Shown: positions 1 to 8,329 of the stretch, piece by piece
Layout of the letters: every line of letters begins with the position of its first letter
How positions within the stretch are numbered: the stretch's first letter is position 1
From: Blepharisma japonicum
Lineage: Eukaryota; Ciliophora; Heterotrichea; Heterotrichida; Blepharismidae
NCBI GenBank assembly: GCA_949751835.1
Contig: CATKHK010000074.1
Span: 62,001-126,000, forward strand
Direction: 5' to 3'
DNA length: 64,000 nucleotides
The notes under the pieces: model-generated
The model's database searches: none
What the model saw: the letters and a program-made list of their open reading frames with translations, nothing else
Told to the model about the DNA's origin: nothing
Made by a program: the position numbers and the translations under genes

Positions 1-1
1 T

Positions 2-79
2 TCCGACCATATTGTATCAATTTCTAAAGAATTTGTATTATTATTAGATGCTTATAAAAGTTTAGAATTATGAAAATAG
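2..79 (+). CDS. 3' end of an unknown gene (partial)
   Basis: An open frame enters from the left edge and ends with TAG at 77-79, giving 25 residues ending LELWK, with the W written as TGA. No family can be recognised from this tail. It could also be chance, since the frame is short, but the neighbouring frames are closed and the reading agrees with the UGA=Trp code used across the window. Confidence 0.4.
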
Positions 80-614
80 AAGTTTTGATAATAAATCTTT
101 AGCATCAGAGGTTGTAAGTATTTTTTTTATCGTCAACTTTTAAGAATTAAACTTATTAAAATAAACAACTTATAATTACACCTTTGCAATTTCTTAGACT
201 TTAAAACTTAAATTTTACCTCTTGTAGGACAGAATACCAATTATTATTATAATTACTATTTCAATCTTCAGCTCCTATTTTACACAGTTAATTAATATAA
301 ATTTATAATTATCCTATTTCCAATTAAATAGCCCCATATAACCTTTCCTCTTCCCATCCTAAGTCTTTAAAACTCAACCGCCTTCTTAACACCCTCTAAA
401 CCTTTATCCCTGCAAACTTTCATCAATGTACTCTTTTTCCCTCTGAGTTGCCATTTCCATATCAATATGAGAATAATTTAAGTCTATATAAGGCCAAACC
501 GAACTTTTTCCATATCCAGCCTCTTCTGATTTGTTGTTAAAGTTTAAATTTGAAAATCCATATTAGCGCAAGTATCTCACGTCAATAGGAACGTGTAGGG
601 TGCATATTTATAAA
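80..614. other. Intergenic, with unresolved minus-strand ORF pieces
   Basis: No complete gene is visible. On the minus strand an open stretch at 559-404 reads like protein (it contains GYGKSSVWPYIDLNYSHID) but has a stop just upstream and no usable ATG at its 5' end. A second minus-strand frame starting at an ATG that overlaps its end reads MKVCRDKGLEGVKKAVEF. No 15/16-nt intron joins them or links them to the ATG at 605. It may be a gene I could not model or a decayed copy. Confidence 0.4.
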
Positions 615-992
615 ATGAGTGGAGTTCTTACGAGATTCATGAATAATGCAGAGAAATGTGGGATTTGCCTGAACCCTGTTTCCTATCAAGGCAAGCTAAG
701 TTGTTGCAATCACAATTTTTGCTTTGATTGCATTACGAAGTGGTCTCAAGTAATGCTAACTTAGACTGAAAATTCATGCCCACTATGCAAAGATAGGTTT
801 CATACAATTACAAAAATTGTCAAACGAACTCAGTATCGTAACACCAGGGCGGATCGCCCTGTGGTGGTTGAAGTGACCCACAAAAATCAATGCGCAGCGA
901 TGAGAGAAAGCGAAATGGTCAATATATTAGAGCTCATGCTTACACATGAACTTGATCGTCTCTTTGAATTATTAGATAGATTAAATGTATAA
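615..992 (+). CDS. RING-HC finger protein (putative E3 ubiquitin ligase)
   Basis: Two exons, 615-749 and 765-992, encode 120 residues. The intron at 750-764 (GTAATGCTAACTTAG) is phase 0 and removes an in-frame TAG. The RING is complete in the order C15-x2-C18, C31-x-H33-x2-C36-x2-C39, then C50-x2-C53 after the splice site, so the intron lies inside the finger. The sequence CFDCITKW before the intron resembles the RING of PHRF1/SCAF11-type proteins. The rest is helical with no further domain I recognise. RING proteins of this size usually present an E2 to a substrate; the substrate cannot be inferred. The ATG follows TTTATAAA directly, as in many genes here. Confidence 0.85.
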
Positions 993-1773
993 TGAGTCCC
1001 CTATAATTTTACATCTTTATTAGCTTAATTCGAATAGCAAAATCTTAGCTGCAGCGAAGAAACTCCTATTTATAGAGATGATTTAAGAATATTTTAGAGA
1101 GCAAGGGTTGATTTATTTGGGGGTTTGGAATGTTGCTACTTTTGAACATTTTTCTTAGAGATAGAAATGAATAGCAGTGGCTTATACTGCTTAATAGTTC
1201 ATAACAATATCTTTAAATCTCAATGGAATTTCAAAGATGGCTAAAGATTTTTAGAAGGTTGAATTCTGTGAAACTCTAGATATTTTAACTTAAAAATTCC
1301 AAATATAAAATATACCAACCCATTGCATATTTTTGATAAAATTAGTCTTAGTTTATAATTATAAGGATTAAAAATGCAAAACACTCTTAAAGTCTATACT
1401 ATTTGTAGCTGAATTTTTCTTTTCATTAATAAAATAATAATGAATTTTTAAAAATGCTGAATAAAAAACTCGACACTTTGAAAATTTAAAATCAAAAAAT
1501 TTCAGCTCTAATTAAAATTGCTTAAATTAATTGCTTTAGTAATAAATATAATGATAATTCAATTAAAATCTCTATTTATAAGAATTTTTATATAATTCCT
1601 TTTCAAACTGGCCTTATTAAATTTCAGTAATTTTTTTTATATATTAATCCACCAGAATTCTATTTCTTTCTTTACTTCTAGTCTATTCTAAAATTTCCAA
1701 TTATTGACTCCTCCGAATTTATATCTAATTAAGATTCCCTTCCATAATAGCCAGTCATTTATTAATATACGTC
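993..1773. other. Intergenic, AT-rich
   Basis: No gene supported on either strand. One short perfect hairpin (AGCAGT at 1173-1178 with ACTGCT at 1186-1191) is visible. The stretch is long for this gene-dense window and could hold untranslated regions of the flanking genes. Confidence 0.5.
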
Positions 1774-3765
1774 ATGATTAGAAGAATCCTGATCGCAAAC
1801 AGAGGCGAGATCGCCTGCAGGGTCATGAGGACAGCCGAAAGAATGGGCATTGAGTGCGTCGCTGTCTACTCTGAGCCAGATCGAAAGTGTAAGCACGTAC
1901 AGATGGCTGACAAGGCTTACTTGATTGGACCTGCTCAATCTACTAAAAGCTACTTAGACATGAACAAAATATTGTCTGTGTGTCTTGACGCCAAGGTTGA
2001 CGCAGTACACCCAGGCTATGGCTTCCTTTCAGAAAATTCTAAGTTTATGGACCTTCTTGACCAAAATAGAATTAAGTTCATTGGGCCAAAGAAAAGAGCT
2101 ATCAATGATCTTGGGGACAAAATCAACTCAAAAAAACTAGCTGGAAATGCAGGGGTTAACTTGATTCCAGGGTATATTGGGGAGGTAAGCGAAAATCGTG
2201 AAGAAATATTGAAAATTGCTCATCAAATTGGATATCCAGTAATGATTAAACCTTCAGCTGGAGGTGGTGGAAAAGGTATGAGGATTGCTTATACAGATGA
2301 TGAAATCATTGAAAATTTCAGACTTTCGAAGCAAGAAGCTGCTTCTAGCTTTGGTGATGATAGGATTTTATTAGAAAAATATATTGAAGAACCTCGACAT
2401 ATTGAAATTAACGTCCTCGGTGACAGTCACGGTAACGTGATTTATCTTCCAGAGCGTGAATGCTCTATCCAAAGGCGAAACCAAAAAGTCCTTGAAGAAG
2501 CCCCTAGTCCTTTTATCGACGAAGAAACTAGAAAGATGATGGGGAGGCAAGCAGTCCAACTCGCCAAAGCAGTTGACTATGAATCAGCAGGAACTGTTGA
2601 GTTCATGGTAGACAAATACAGAAAATTCTATTTCCTCGAAATGAACACCAGACTTCAAGTAGAGCACCCTATTACTGAACAAATCACCGGAATTGACCTT
2701 GTAGAAGAAATGATCAATGTCGCAAATGGTAAAAAGCTATCCTATACTCAAGACCAAGTCAAAATTAAAGGCCATGCTATCGAGTCTAGAGTTTATGCTG
2801 AAGACCCATTCAGAGGATTTTTACCAAGCATTGGCCATTTGATTAAATATAGAGAACCTTCCCACCCTAATATCAGAATTGATACTGGTGTCAGAGAAGG
2901 CGACGAAATTTCAATGCATTATGACCCTCTTATATCCAAAACTATCACATGGGGCAATACTCGTCAAGAAGCTATTGACTTGATGAAGACTGCCTTAGAT
3001 ACTTATGTGATCAGAGGACTCGGCCATAATGTGCCATTCTGCAGAGATGTGCTAAGACAGCCTGCATTTGTATCAGGAAAATATTCTACAAAATTCATTC
3101 CTTTGACATACCCTGATGGCTTCCACCCTGCAGCGCTTTCTCAAGGCGTAAAAACAGACTTAGTCACCATTGTAGCGTCAATGAAAGAAATCACTGATTC
3201 ATTTGCATTGAAAAAGCCTGAGAAGTGGACGCCTTATGTCATCAAAGTTTTTGATGAGTTTTACGCAATCCAACAGAACGAAAAAGGCCAAAAAACCATA
3301 TTGAAAATTGATACTGACGGAAATGGGGCAGGCGAAGAATTAGCTTTAGCTGACGTCAAGCTGAGCTGGAACAACACTGATCCGCTCGTCACAGGAAATG
3401 TAGGTGATAAGGTCCACCATATCCAGTTCTTCGGCCACACCCCAACTGGATACCAACTTTTCAGCAAAGGTCATACCATGAATGTGGAAATTCTTAATGC
3501 ACATCAATTTGAATTCCAAAAATGGATGCCTAAGGCCAGTGACTCTCATTCACAAAAAGAAGCACTTGCCCCTATGCCAGGATCTGTGATCTCTGTTAAT
3601 GTTCAGCCTGGACAAAAGGTAGAAGTCGGTCAAGAACTCTGCGTACTTGAAGCAATGAAGATGAGAAACATCATCAGGGCTGAGAAAAAAGGAGTCGTCA
3701 AGACTGTTCTATGCAGCGCTGGGCAGAGTGTCCAAGTCGATCAGGTCTTATTTGAGTACGAATAA
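1774..3765 (+). CDS. PCCA: Propionyl-CoA carboxylase alpha chain (biotin-dependent)
   Basis: 663 residues. The enzyme carboxylates propionyl-CoA to methylmalonyl-CoA in mitochondria, together with a beta chain. The biotin carboxylase N-domain begins at residue 1 (ILIANRGEIACR), the ATP-grasp glycine loop is SAGGGGKGMRIA near 165, ECSIQRRNQK follows near 229, and the biotin carboxyl carrier domain at the C-terminus has the biotinyl lysine in EAMKMRN near 632. The segment VIRGLGHNVPFCRDVLRQPAF and the YPDGF that follows match PCCA better than MCCA or pyruvate carboxylase. The length is near that of mature PCCA. No transit peptide precedes the catalytic domain: the upstream frame has a stop and no other ATG. 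The gene has no intron. Confidence 0.93.
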   Translation: MIRRILIANRGEIACRVMRTAERMGIECVAVYSEPDRKCKHVQMADKAYLIGPAQSTKSYLDMNKILSVCLDAKVDAVHPGYGFLSENSKFMDLLDQNRIKFIGPKKRAINDLGDKINSKKLAGNAGVNLIPGYIGEVSENREEILKIAHQIGYPVMIKPSAGGGGKGMRIAYTDDEIIENFRLSKQEAASSFGDDRILLEKYIEEPRHIEINVLGDSHGNVIYLPERECSIQRRNQKVLEEAPSPFIDEETRKMMGRQAVQLAKAVDYESAGTVEFMVDKYRKFYFLEMNTRLQVEHPITEQITGIDLVEEMINVANGKKLSYTQDQVKIKGHAIESRVYAEDPFRGFLPSIGHLIKYREPSHPNIRIDTGVREGDEISMHYDPLISKTITWGNTRQEAIDLMKTALDTYVIRGLGHNVPFCRDVLRQPAFVSGKYSTKFIPLTYPDGFHPAALSQGVKTDLVTIVASMKEITDSFALKKPEKWTPYVIKVFDEFYAIQQNEKGQKTILKIDTDGNGAGEELALADVKLSWNNTDPLVTGNVGDKVHHIQFFGHTPTGYQLFSKGHTMNVEILNAHQFEFQKWMPKASDSHSQKEALAPMPGSVISVNVQPGQKVEVGQELCVLEAMKMRNIIRAEKKGVVKTVLCSAGQSVQVDQVLFEYE

Positions 3766-3791
3766 AATAATCTTAGGCCAAATAATAAAAT

Positions 3792-4043
3792 ATGGGCTTA
3801 TTTACTTATGCAAGAAGCTTTTCCAGGGCAATTGTAAGATTTCCAGTGGCCAATAAATTTCATTACACAAAGCCTCTTATGATTAGATCAATTGTTCCTA
3901 CTTGCACGACAAACTTTTTAATAAGAAGCCCTGGAATACATACTGCGATTGCTTCAGCTGAATTGGCTGGGAACATTAGTTCTTTGGATGATGAAGATGA
4001 GTCAGTAATCCAAGCTGAGATCACGGTTACTAGAGTTCGCTAA
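3792..4043 (+). CDS. Small basic protein, possibly mitochondrial
   Basis: 83 residues starting 26 bp after the PCCA stop. The first 56 residues contain seven Arg/Lys and no Asp or Glu, and look like a mitochondrial presequence (MGLFTYARSFSRAIVRF). The tail turns acidic (LDDEDES) and ends TVTRVR. I do not recognise the family. Mitochondrial targeting is inferred from composition only. The ATG lies in the context AAATATGG, and codon use resembles its neighbours. Confidence 0.55.
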   Translation: MGLFTYARSFSRAIVRFPVANKFHYTKPLMIRSIVPTCTTNFLIRSPGIHTAIASAELAGNISSLDDEDESVIQAEITVTRVR

Positions 4044-4208
4044 AACTAAATAAACATTCAAGAAATTTCTTCAATTTAGATATTTTGGGTTGTTAATCGA
4101 TAATAAAATTTATTTGTAAGATATAATAACAATCAGAGAGAGATTTCTGTTTATGAAACTAAATATTTACACTTATTTCTCTGCAATGTCTGCTCAAAAT
4201 AATAATAC

Positions 4209-5234
4209 ATGTGGAGGCGGTATCCCCAAACTAATATTTCGAATTCCCTAGCAAAAGATCATTCCAATTTCAAGAGTTCTGTTAATCATATCGCTCAGCA
4301 GCTTAATATAAGCAGCCACGATTTTATCCCCAGCACCATTGAAAAGGATGACAAGCACGAACTCAGTTACGCTCTTTCGCAGATTTCATCATTAAAATCT
4401 ATCTTAATAGAGCTCGCTGAATCTGTAGCAGAAGAAATCGAATTTGTAAAGCAAGACTTCAGAGATGAACTAAAAGATTCCCGTGACGAGCTGTTTCACA
4501 TCCTCGAAGAAAGCTTTAAAAGCAACAAAGAAGCTGAAGAATCCCATCATCAGCTAAACTCCGCATTGACTCAGACAACAAAGCAAGCATTCCAGCAAAT
4601 TAATATAATGAAGACTAAACAAGAAGAAATATTAAACGATATGGACACCCTAAAGCAAAGCTTTATAGATATACAAAATGACCAAAACGACTTTTTTGCA
4701 AATGTGCAGAAGATGATTGAGACAAATTCTTTCCAAGTATCTGGGGTAGTGCAGAATCAAGGAAATATACAAAAATCTATTGAAAAAATAAAAAATTCTT
4801 ATGAGCTTGAGAAAGAGTATGAAGATAGCAAACAAAAAATAGAGAGAATTAATTATGAAATTAAAGAAATACAGAATGAAATTTATAATTTAAAAAAAAA
4901 ATCAGAAAAAGCTGATAGCATAGATAAAATAAAAGAGATCAGAGAAGAATTTTTTGCGCTTAAAAATGATGTGGAGACTAAAAATGCTAATACACAAAGA
5001 GATATTATAAAAGCTACAGAAGAATATATGAAAGGGCTTAGAGAGATAAACCAAGAACCTTTGAAAAATAGAATTGAGTTTTTAGAAGAAATGACGACAA
5101 CCCAAAGAAGAGAGCTTTTTCTCACAATTACAACAGCTGAACAAAATTTTACGAAAAAGCATGATAAAATTGTAAAAGCTTTATATCAGATTGCGAGACA
5201 TATTAACCTTCCTGAAACTACTTTAGTTATTTAA
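4209..5234 (+). CDS. Coiled-coil protein, unknown function
   Basis: 341 residues with one continuous frame. Almost all of residues 60-320 is heptad-like, rich in Glu, Lys and Gln, consistent with long alpha-helical coiled coils. No enzymatic motif, membrane segment or signal peptide is visible. An overlapping ATG at 4186 opens a different frame that stops after about 20 codons, so 4209 is preferred. It may be cytoskeletal or basal-body related, as many ciliate coiled-coil proteins are, but nothing in the sequence proves it. Confidence 0.7.
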   Translation: MWRRYPQTNISNSLAKDHSNFKSSVNHIAQQLNISSHDFIPSTIEKDDKHELSYALSQISSLKSILIELAESVAEEIEFVKQDFRDELKDSRDELFHILEESFKSNKEAEESHHQLNSALTQTTKQAFQQINIMKTKQEEILNDMDTLKQSFIDIQNDQNDFFANVQKMIETNSFQVSGVVQNQGNIQKSIEKIKNSYELEKEYEDSKQKIERINYEIKEIQNEIYNLKKKSEKADSIDKIKEIREEFFALKNDVETKNANTQRDIIKATEEYMKGLREINQEPLKNRIEFLEEMTTTQRRELFLTITTAEQNFTKKHDKIVKALYQIARHINLPETTLVI

Positions 5235-5593
5235 TTAAATTAAGCCATAAACATAAACGTTGTTTCTCTAAACTAAAATTAATAACATATTAATTGCTAA
5301 AATATAAATATTTATATTTAATTTATTTTAATGAAGCAATGAGATTTCTATTAGCAAATATAAAGAAGCTAAAATATTTTTTTGAAAAATAATTTCCTTA
5401 AAATTAAATAATAAAATAACTTTTTGACTGCATTTATTAATTGAGCTTAATATTTTTATTTATTATTCTCCAGCATATTTTTTCCCTTTTCTCTTATATC
5501 TAAAATCTTCTCTAATATTATTTAATCTAGCCCAAAGTATCTATTCATATATGATTAGTAAATAACAAGTATTATTCCGCATATCAAATTAAT
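5235..5593. other. Intergenic, AT-rich
   Basis: About 360 bp between two same-strand genes. I see no coding frame, repeat or structured element. Confidence 0.5.
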
Positions 5594-6487
5594 ATGGACT
5601 CTGATTCAAGTGACAAGCCTGACTCTCCAGTAAATCGTCCTGGCTCAGTCGAAATTCAGCTTCAATTTGGAACTCCACCAAATGTGGAGACAGAGCTTAT
5701 AAGTAATGTTACAGAACCTCACCTCGTTTGCAACTGTGTCTCCGAAGTTCTCTTAGCACCTTTGATTAACTATTTAAAAACGCTTGGCTACCCTTTAGAC
5801 AGTGCAATGATATGATATTATTCCCCCACCGCCCGTCTTAATGTGTACTGTGGCAATGACCCTTTACCATTTTCTATATCAATCCCTATGTTTGAGATTA
5901 AAGATAACAAACTTTCCTTAACTTGCCGAGGAGCCATACGAAACAAATTTGGGACCGTCGTCACCTTAGGTTCCACTCCTAGCACCAAATCTAAGCCCGA
6001 AGAAGATGGAACAACTGACCAAAAGTCCTCAAGACGCACCAAGGAGCGAAAAATCGGCTATATCATTGAAAAAGTCAGCAAATGGCGAAAACTGTATAAT
6101 GGAACACCTAATAGCAGAGGAGAACTGCAAAAAATGACCCTTGAAGAAGCAGCAGCCAAGGTGGGGATTTCAAAGAAATCGCTAGACGATTATTTACTGC
6201 AATTAAGGTTCGGACGAAAATTTGGGTTTAATTTTCAGGAGCATAAAGATGACAAAGTAGGCATTTTGAGGGCCTATGTGAAGAAATGCAAGTCATTGCA
6301 TAGCTATGCGAAGAAAATTGAGGACGGGGAGCCAATTCCTGCAGAAGTAATTCAAAAACTGCAGGAGGCTGGGACACCAGCTTGCAAGCATAATCGATGC
6401 TGCGCACCAAACTATTCATTACCGTATAAGCATTCAGAACAGCAGCCATCATTGCCATTAGTGTACCCAAATTATCCTAGTTTTTAA
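5594..6487 (+). CDS. Ciliate HTH-like conserved-domain protein
   Basis: 297 residues, read through one TGA (Trp) at 5813-5815. The C-terminal half holds a compact conserved-looking block, about residues 145-240: a basic lead (SSRRTKERKIGYIIEKVSKW), then RKLYNG, LEEAAAKVGISKKSLDDYLL and an LRFGRKFGF strand followed by a K-rich helix. EEAAAKVGISKKSLDDYL has the spacing of a helix-turn-helix of the CENP-B/psq or sigma-like kind, suggesting nucleic-acid binding. I recall similar blocks as ciliate-specific proteins without known function. The N-terminal half is unassigned, with Cys residues (HLVCNCV). Function is inference. Confidence 0.75.
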
Positions 6488-6577
6488 TTATGGATAAATT
6501 AAAGTAAAGGATAATCTCATTTTCTGCTAAATGCTAATAGGTTTGAAATTTTCAATTCTGTGCCAAATTAAATTAAT

Positions 6578-7285
6578 TTATTCAATAATCCCATGATTTC
6601 TATAAAATTCTTCTTTGAATACATCTTCATGGACAGGCTCATACAGTGGCTTTATCAAAACAGTCCCTTTTCTAAAAATCTCAGGTTCATTGTTATAATT
6701 TATCCCGAATTCTGTAAAAAGCCTTTCATTTTTGACTGCACTTGTAGACCCTTTTAGCTGCTCATGGGCTTCAGTAGTAGTTTTTCCACTATGGACGATT
6801 GCCCAGAATATTGTATTGTAGAGGTTGTTCACGTGGCAATCGGCTTGTCTTCATCGCATATAGTCCATCATAATTTCATCATTCGGATAGCATACGAGCC
6901 TTCCATCAAAAACAGGCGGATGCTGTAATGGTATATCGAAAAACCTATTTCAGTTGTAAACATAAGCACTTGTAAACATCGAAATTACAATACTCAAAAT
7001 TTTTTCAATCCTTCTCCCATACACATTTGATTTTTTACTAAAAATAAAGCTATACTCATCTGATTGCCCATACGCAACCACAATATCTGGAAGCTGCCTA
7101 CATACATATATCGCTGCTTCATTCATAAGAGATAGTGCCCTCATATCATTAGGCTTGGCAAACCCATGGGTTTCGCAGAATTTTGTAAAAGAATTCCCAT
7201 CAAGTCTTGCTACTATTCATGTAGATGCTAAAATTGTGCTGTGGACTTCAAAATTTTTGACGTACTCTTGTCTTGATTTTGCCAT
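6578..7285 (-). CDS. THG1: tRNA(His) guanylyltransferase
   Basis: 235 residues. THG1 adds the extra 5' guanosine to tRNA-His by 3'-5' nucleotide addition. The order of motifs is correct: VARLDGNSF (metal-binding Asp), [23 protein letters not shown] (second carboxylate pair), [29 protein letters not shown], and [16 protein letters not shown]. Three conserved tryptophans, including the one in RWRQADCH, are encoded by TGA, which is among the best evidence for the UGA=Trp code. The ATG at 7285 faces the ATG of RPN9 at 7292 with only six bases (TATAAT) between them. Confidence 0.95.
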
Positions 7286-7291
7286 TATAAT
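7286..7291. promoter_or_regulatory. Six-base divergent spacer TATAAT between two start codons
   Basis: The whole sequence between the THG1 ATG (minus) and the RPN9 ATG (plus) is TATAAT. Either the 5' untranslated regions are nearly absent and this is a shared core element, or the promoters lie inside the opposite coding sequences. TATAAT/TATAAA directly before ATG recurs in many genes here. Its role as an initiator is inference. Confidence 0.4.
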
Positions 7292-8314
7292 ATGGAACAA
7301 TTAGCTCCTGATATCAGAGCGCTTTATGAAAAAAGGCTTTGGCACGAACTCACAGAAAAACTGTTAACTTTGGATGGGACGCTGCTTAGCAACATTTGGC
7401 CTCATATAATCCAGTTTTCGGAAAGGCTCAATCAGGTGAAACTTGTGATTCTTGCGATTAAAGCGTCAGAGTGGCAAGACCCTGCATCAGCCCGCGTATT
7501 TTTAGAAAATGTACAGGCGACTGATATACAGTCAGGACTTTTATTAAGAATTGCGATCGGGAGCCAGTCTTTGAAACAAGGCAATTTGTCTGAAGCGACA
7601 CAAATGTTAGAAGCTGCCCAAAAAGAGGTAGAAGTGCTATCAGACCTAGACAGCGTTTTATATTCCCATCTATATGGAGCCTTAGCCGAAGTCCATAAAG
7701 CTAAAAAGAACCCTGAGTTGTTTTACCGCTATAGTTTGCAATATCTAGCCTACACTTCTCCAGAAGATGTAAAAGATAGAGAAAACTTGGCTTTTCAGCT
7801 TGCAGTCGCCGTTCTTGTTGCTGAAAAAATATACAATTTAGGAGAACTTATGCAGCAGCCTTTGTTTAAATCCCTCGAAGGCAGCAAGCACCATTGGATT
7901 TATGAACTTTTACATTTATGTGACCAAGGTAACGTCAGAGAAATCGAAGCCAGATTTCCAAGCTTCCCTCAGGAGTTAAAAACGCCTGAGCTGATCAGAA
8001 AAGTCAGGATTTTAGCTCTTATGGAATATATCTTTAAAAATGATAAATGGCTGCTGGAATTTAATGAGATGGCAGGAGTTATGGATGTTCCAGGAAATGA
8101 AATAGAATGGCTGCTAATGAAAGCTATGGCACTAGAGCTAATTAAAGGAGAAATTGATGAGGTCAGCAAAACAGTTAGGGTAACGTGGCTTCAGCCAAGA
8201 GTTTTAGACTCATCAAGAATTCACTTAATTCAACAAAGACTAGGAGAATGGAAAGGAACTGTCAATGAAGTCTTGAAGCACTTAGAAGACCAGTCTAAAG
8301 AACTTTTAGAGTAA
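7292..8314 (+). CDS. PSMD13: 26S proteasome regulatory subunit RPN9 (PSMD13)
   Basis: 340 residues. RPN9 is a lid subunit of the 19S regulatory particle. The N-terminal half is helical (LYEKRLWHELTEKLL corresponds to the family opening LYxKKLWHQLT), and the C-terminal half is a PCI domain: ELIRKVRILALMEYIF, then EIEWLLMKAMALELIKGEIDEV, then VTWLQPRVLD, all close to human PSMD13. Length is slightly under the usual 376-390. No intron. It starts six bases from THG1 on the other strand. Confidence 0.92.
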   Translation: MEQLAPDIRALYEKRLWHELTEKLLTLDGTLLSNIWPHIIQFSERLNQVKLVILAIKASEWQDPASARVFLENVQATDIQSGLLLRIAIGSQSLKQGNLSEATQMLEAAQKEVEVLSDLDSVLYSHLYGALAEVHKAKKNPELFYRYSLQYLAYTSPEDVKDRENLAFQLAVAVLVAEKIYNLGELMQQPLFKSLEGSKHHWIYELLHLCDQGNVREIEARFPSFPQELKTPELIRKVRILALMEYIFKNDKWLLEFNEMAGVMDVPGNEIEWLLMKAMALELIKGEIDEVSKTVRVTWLQPRVLDSSRIHLIQQRLGEWKGTVNEVLKHLEDQSKELLE

Positions 8315-8329
8315 AAAATTCTATATCAG

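Noticed and set aside
3261-3549. Open frames opposite the PCCA gene and many similar antisense frames in the window
   Set aside because: They are shadows of well-supported genes in other frames and have no homology.
5813-5815. In-frame TGA taken as a gene break or pseudogene sign (here and at about 25 other places)
   Set aside because: The same codon stands at conserved tryptophans in many families, and the frames continue with clear homology, so it codes for Trp.
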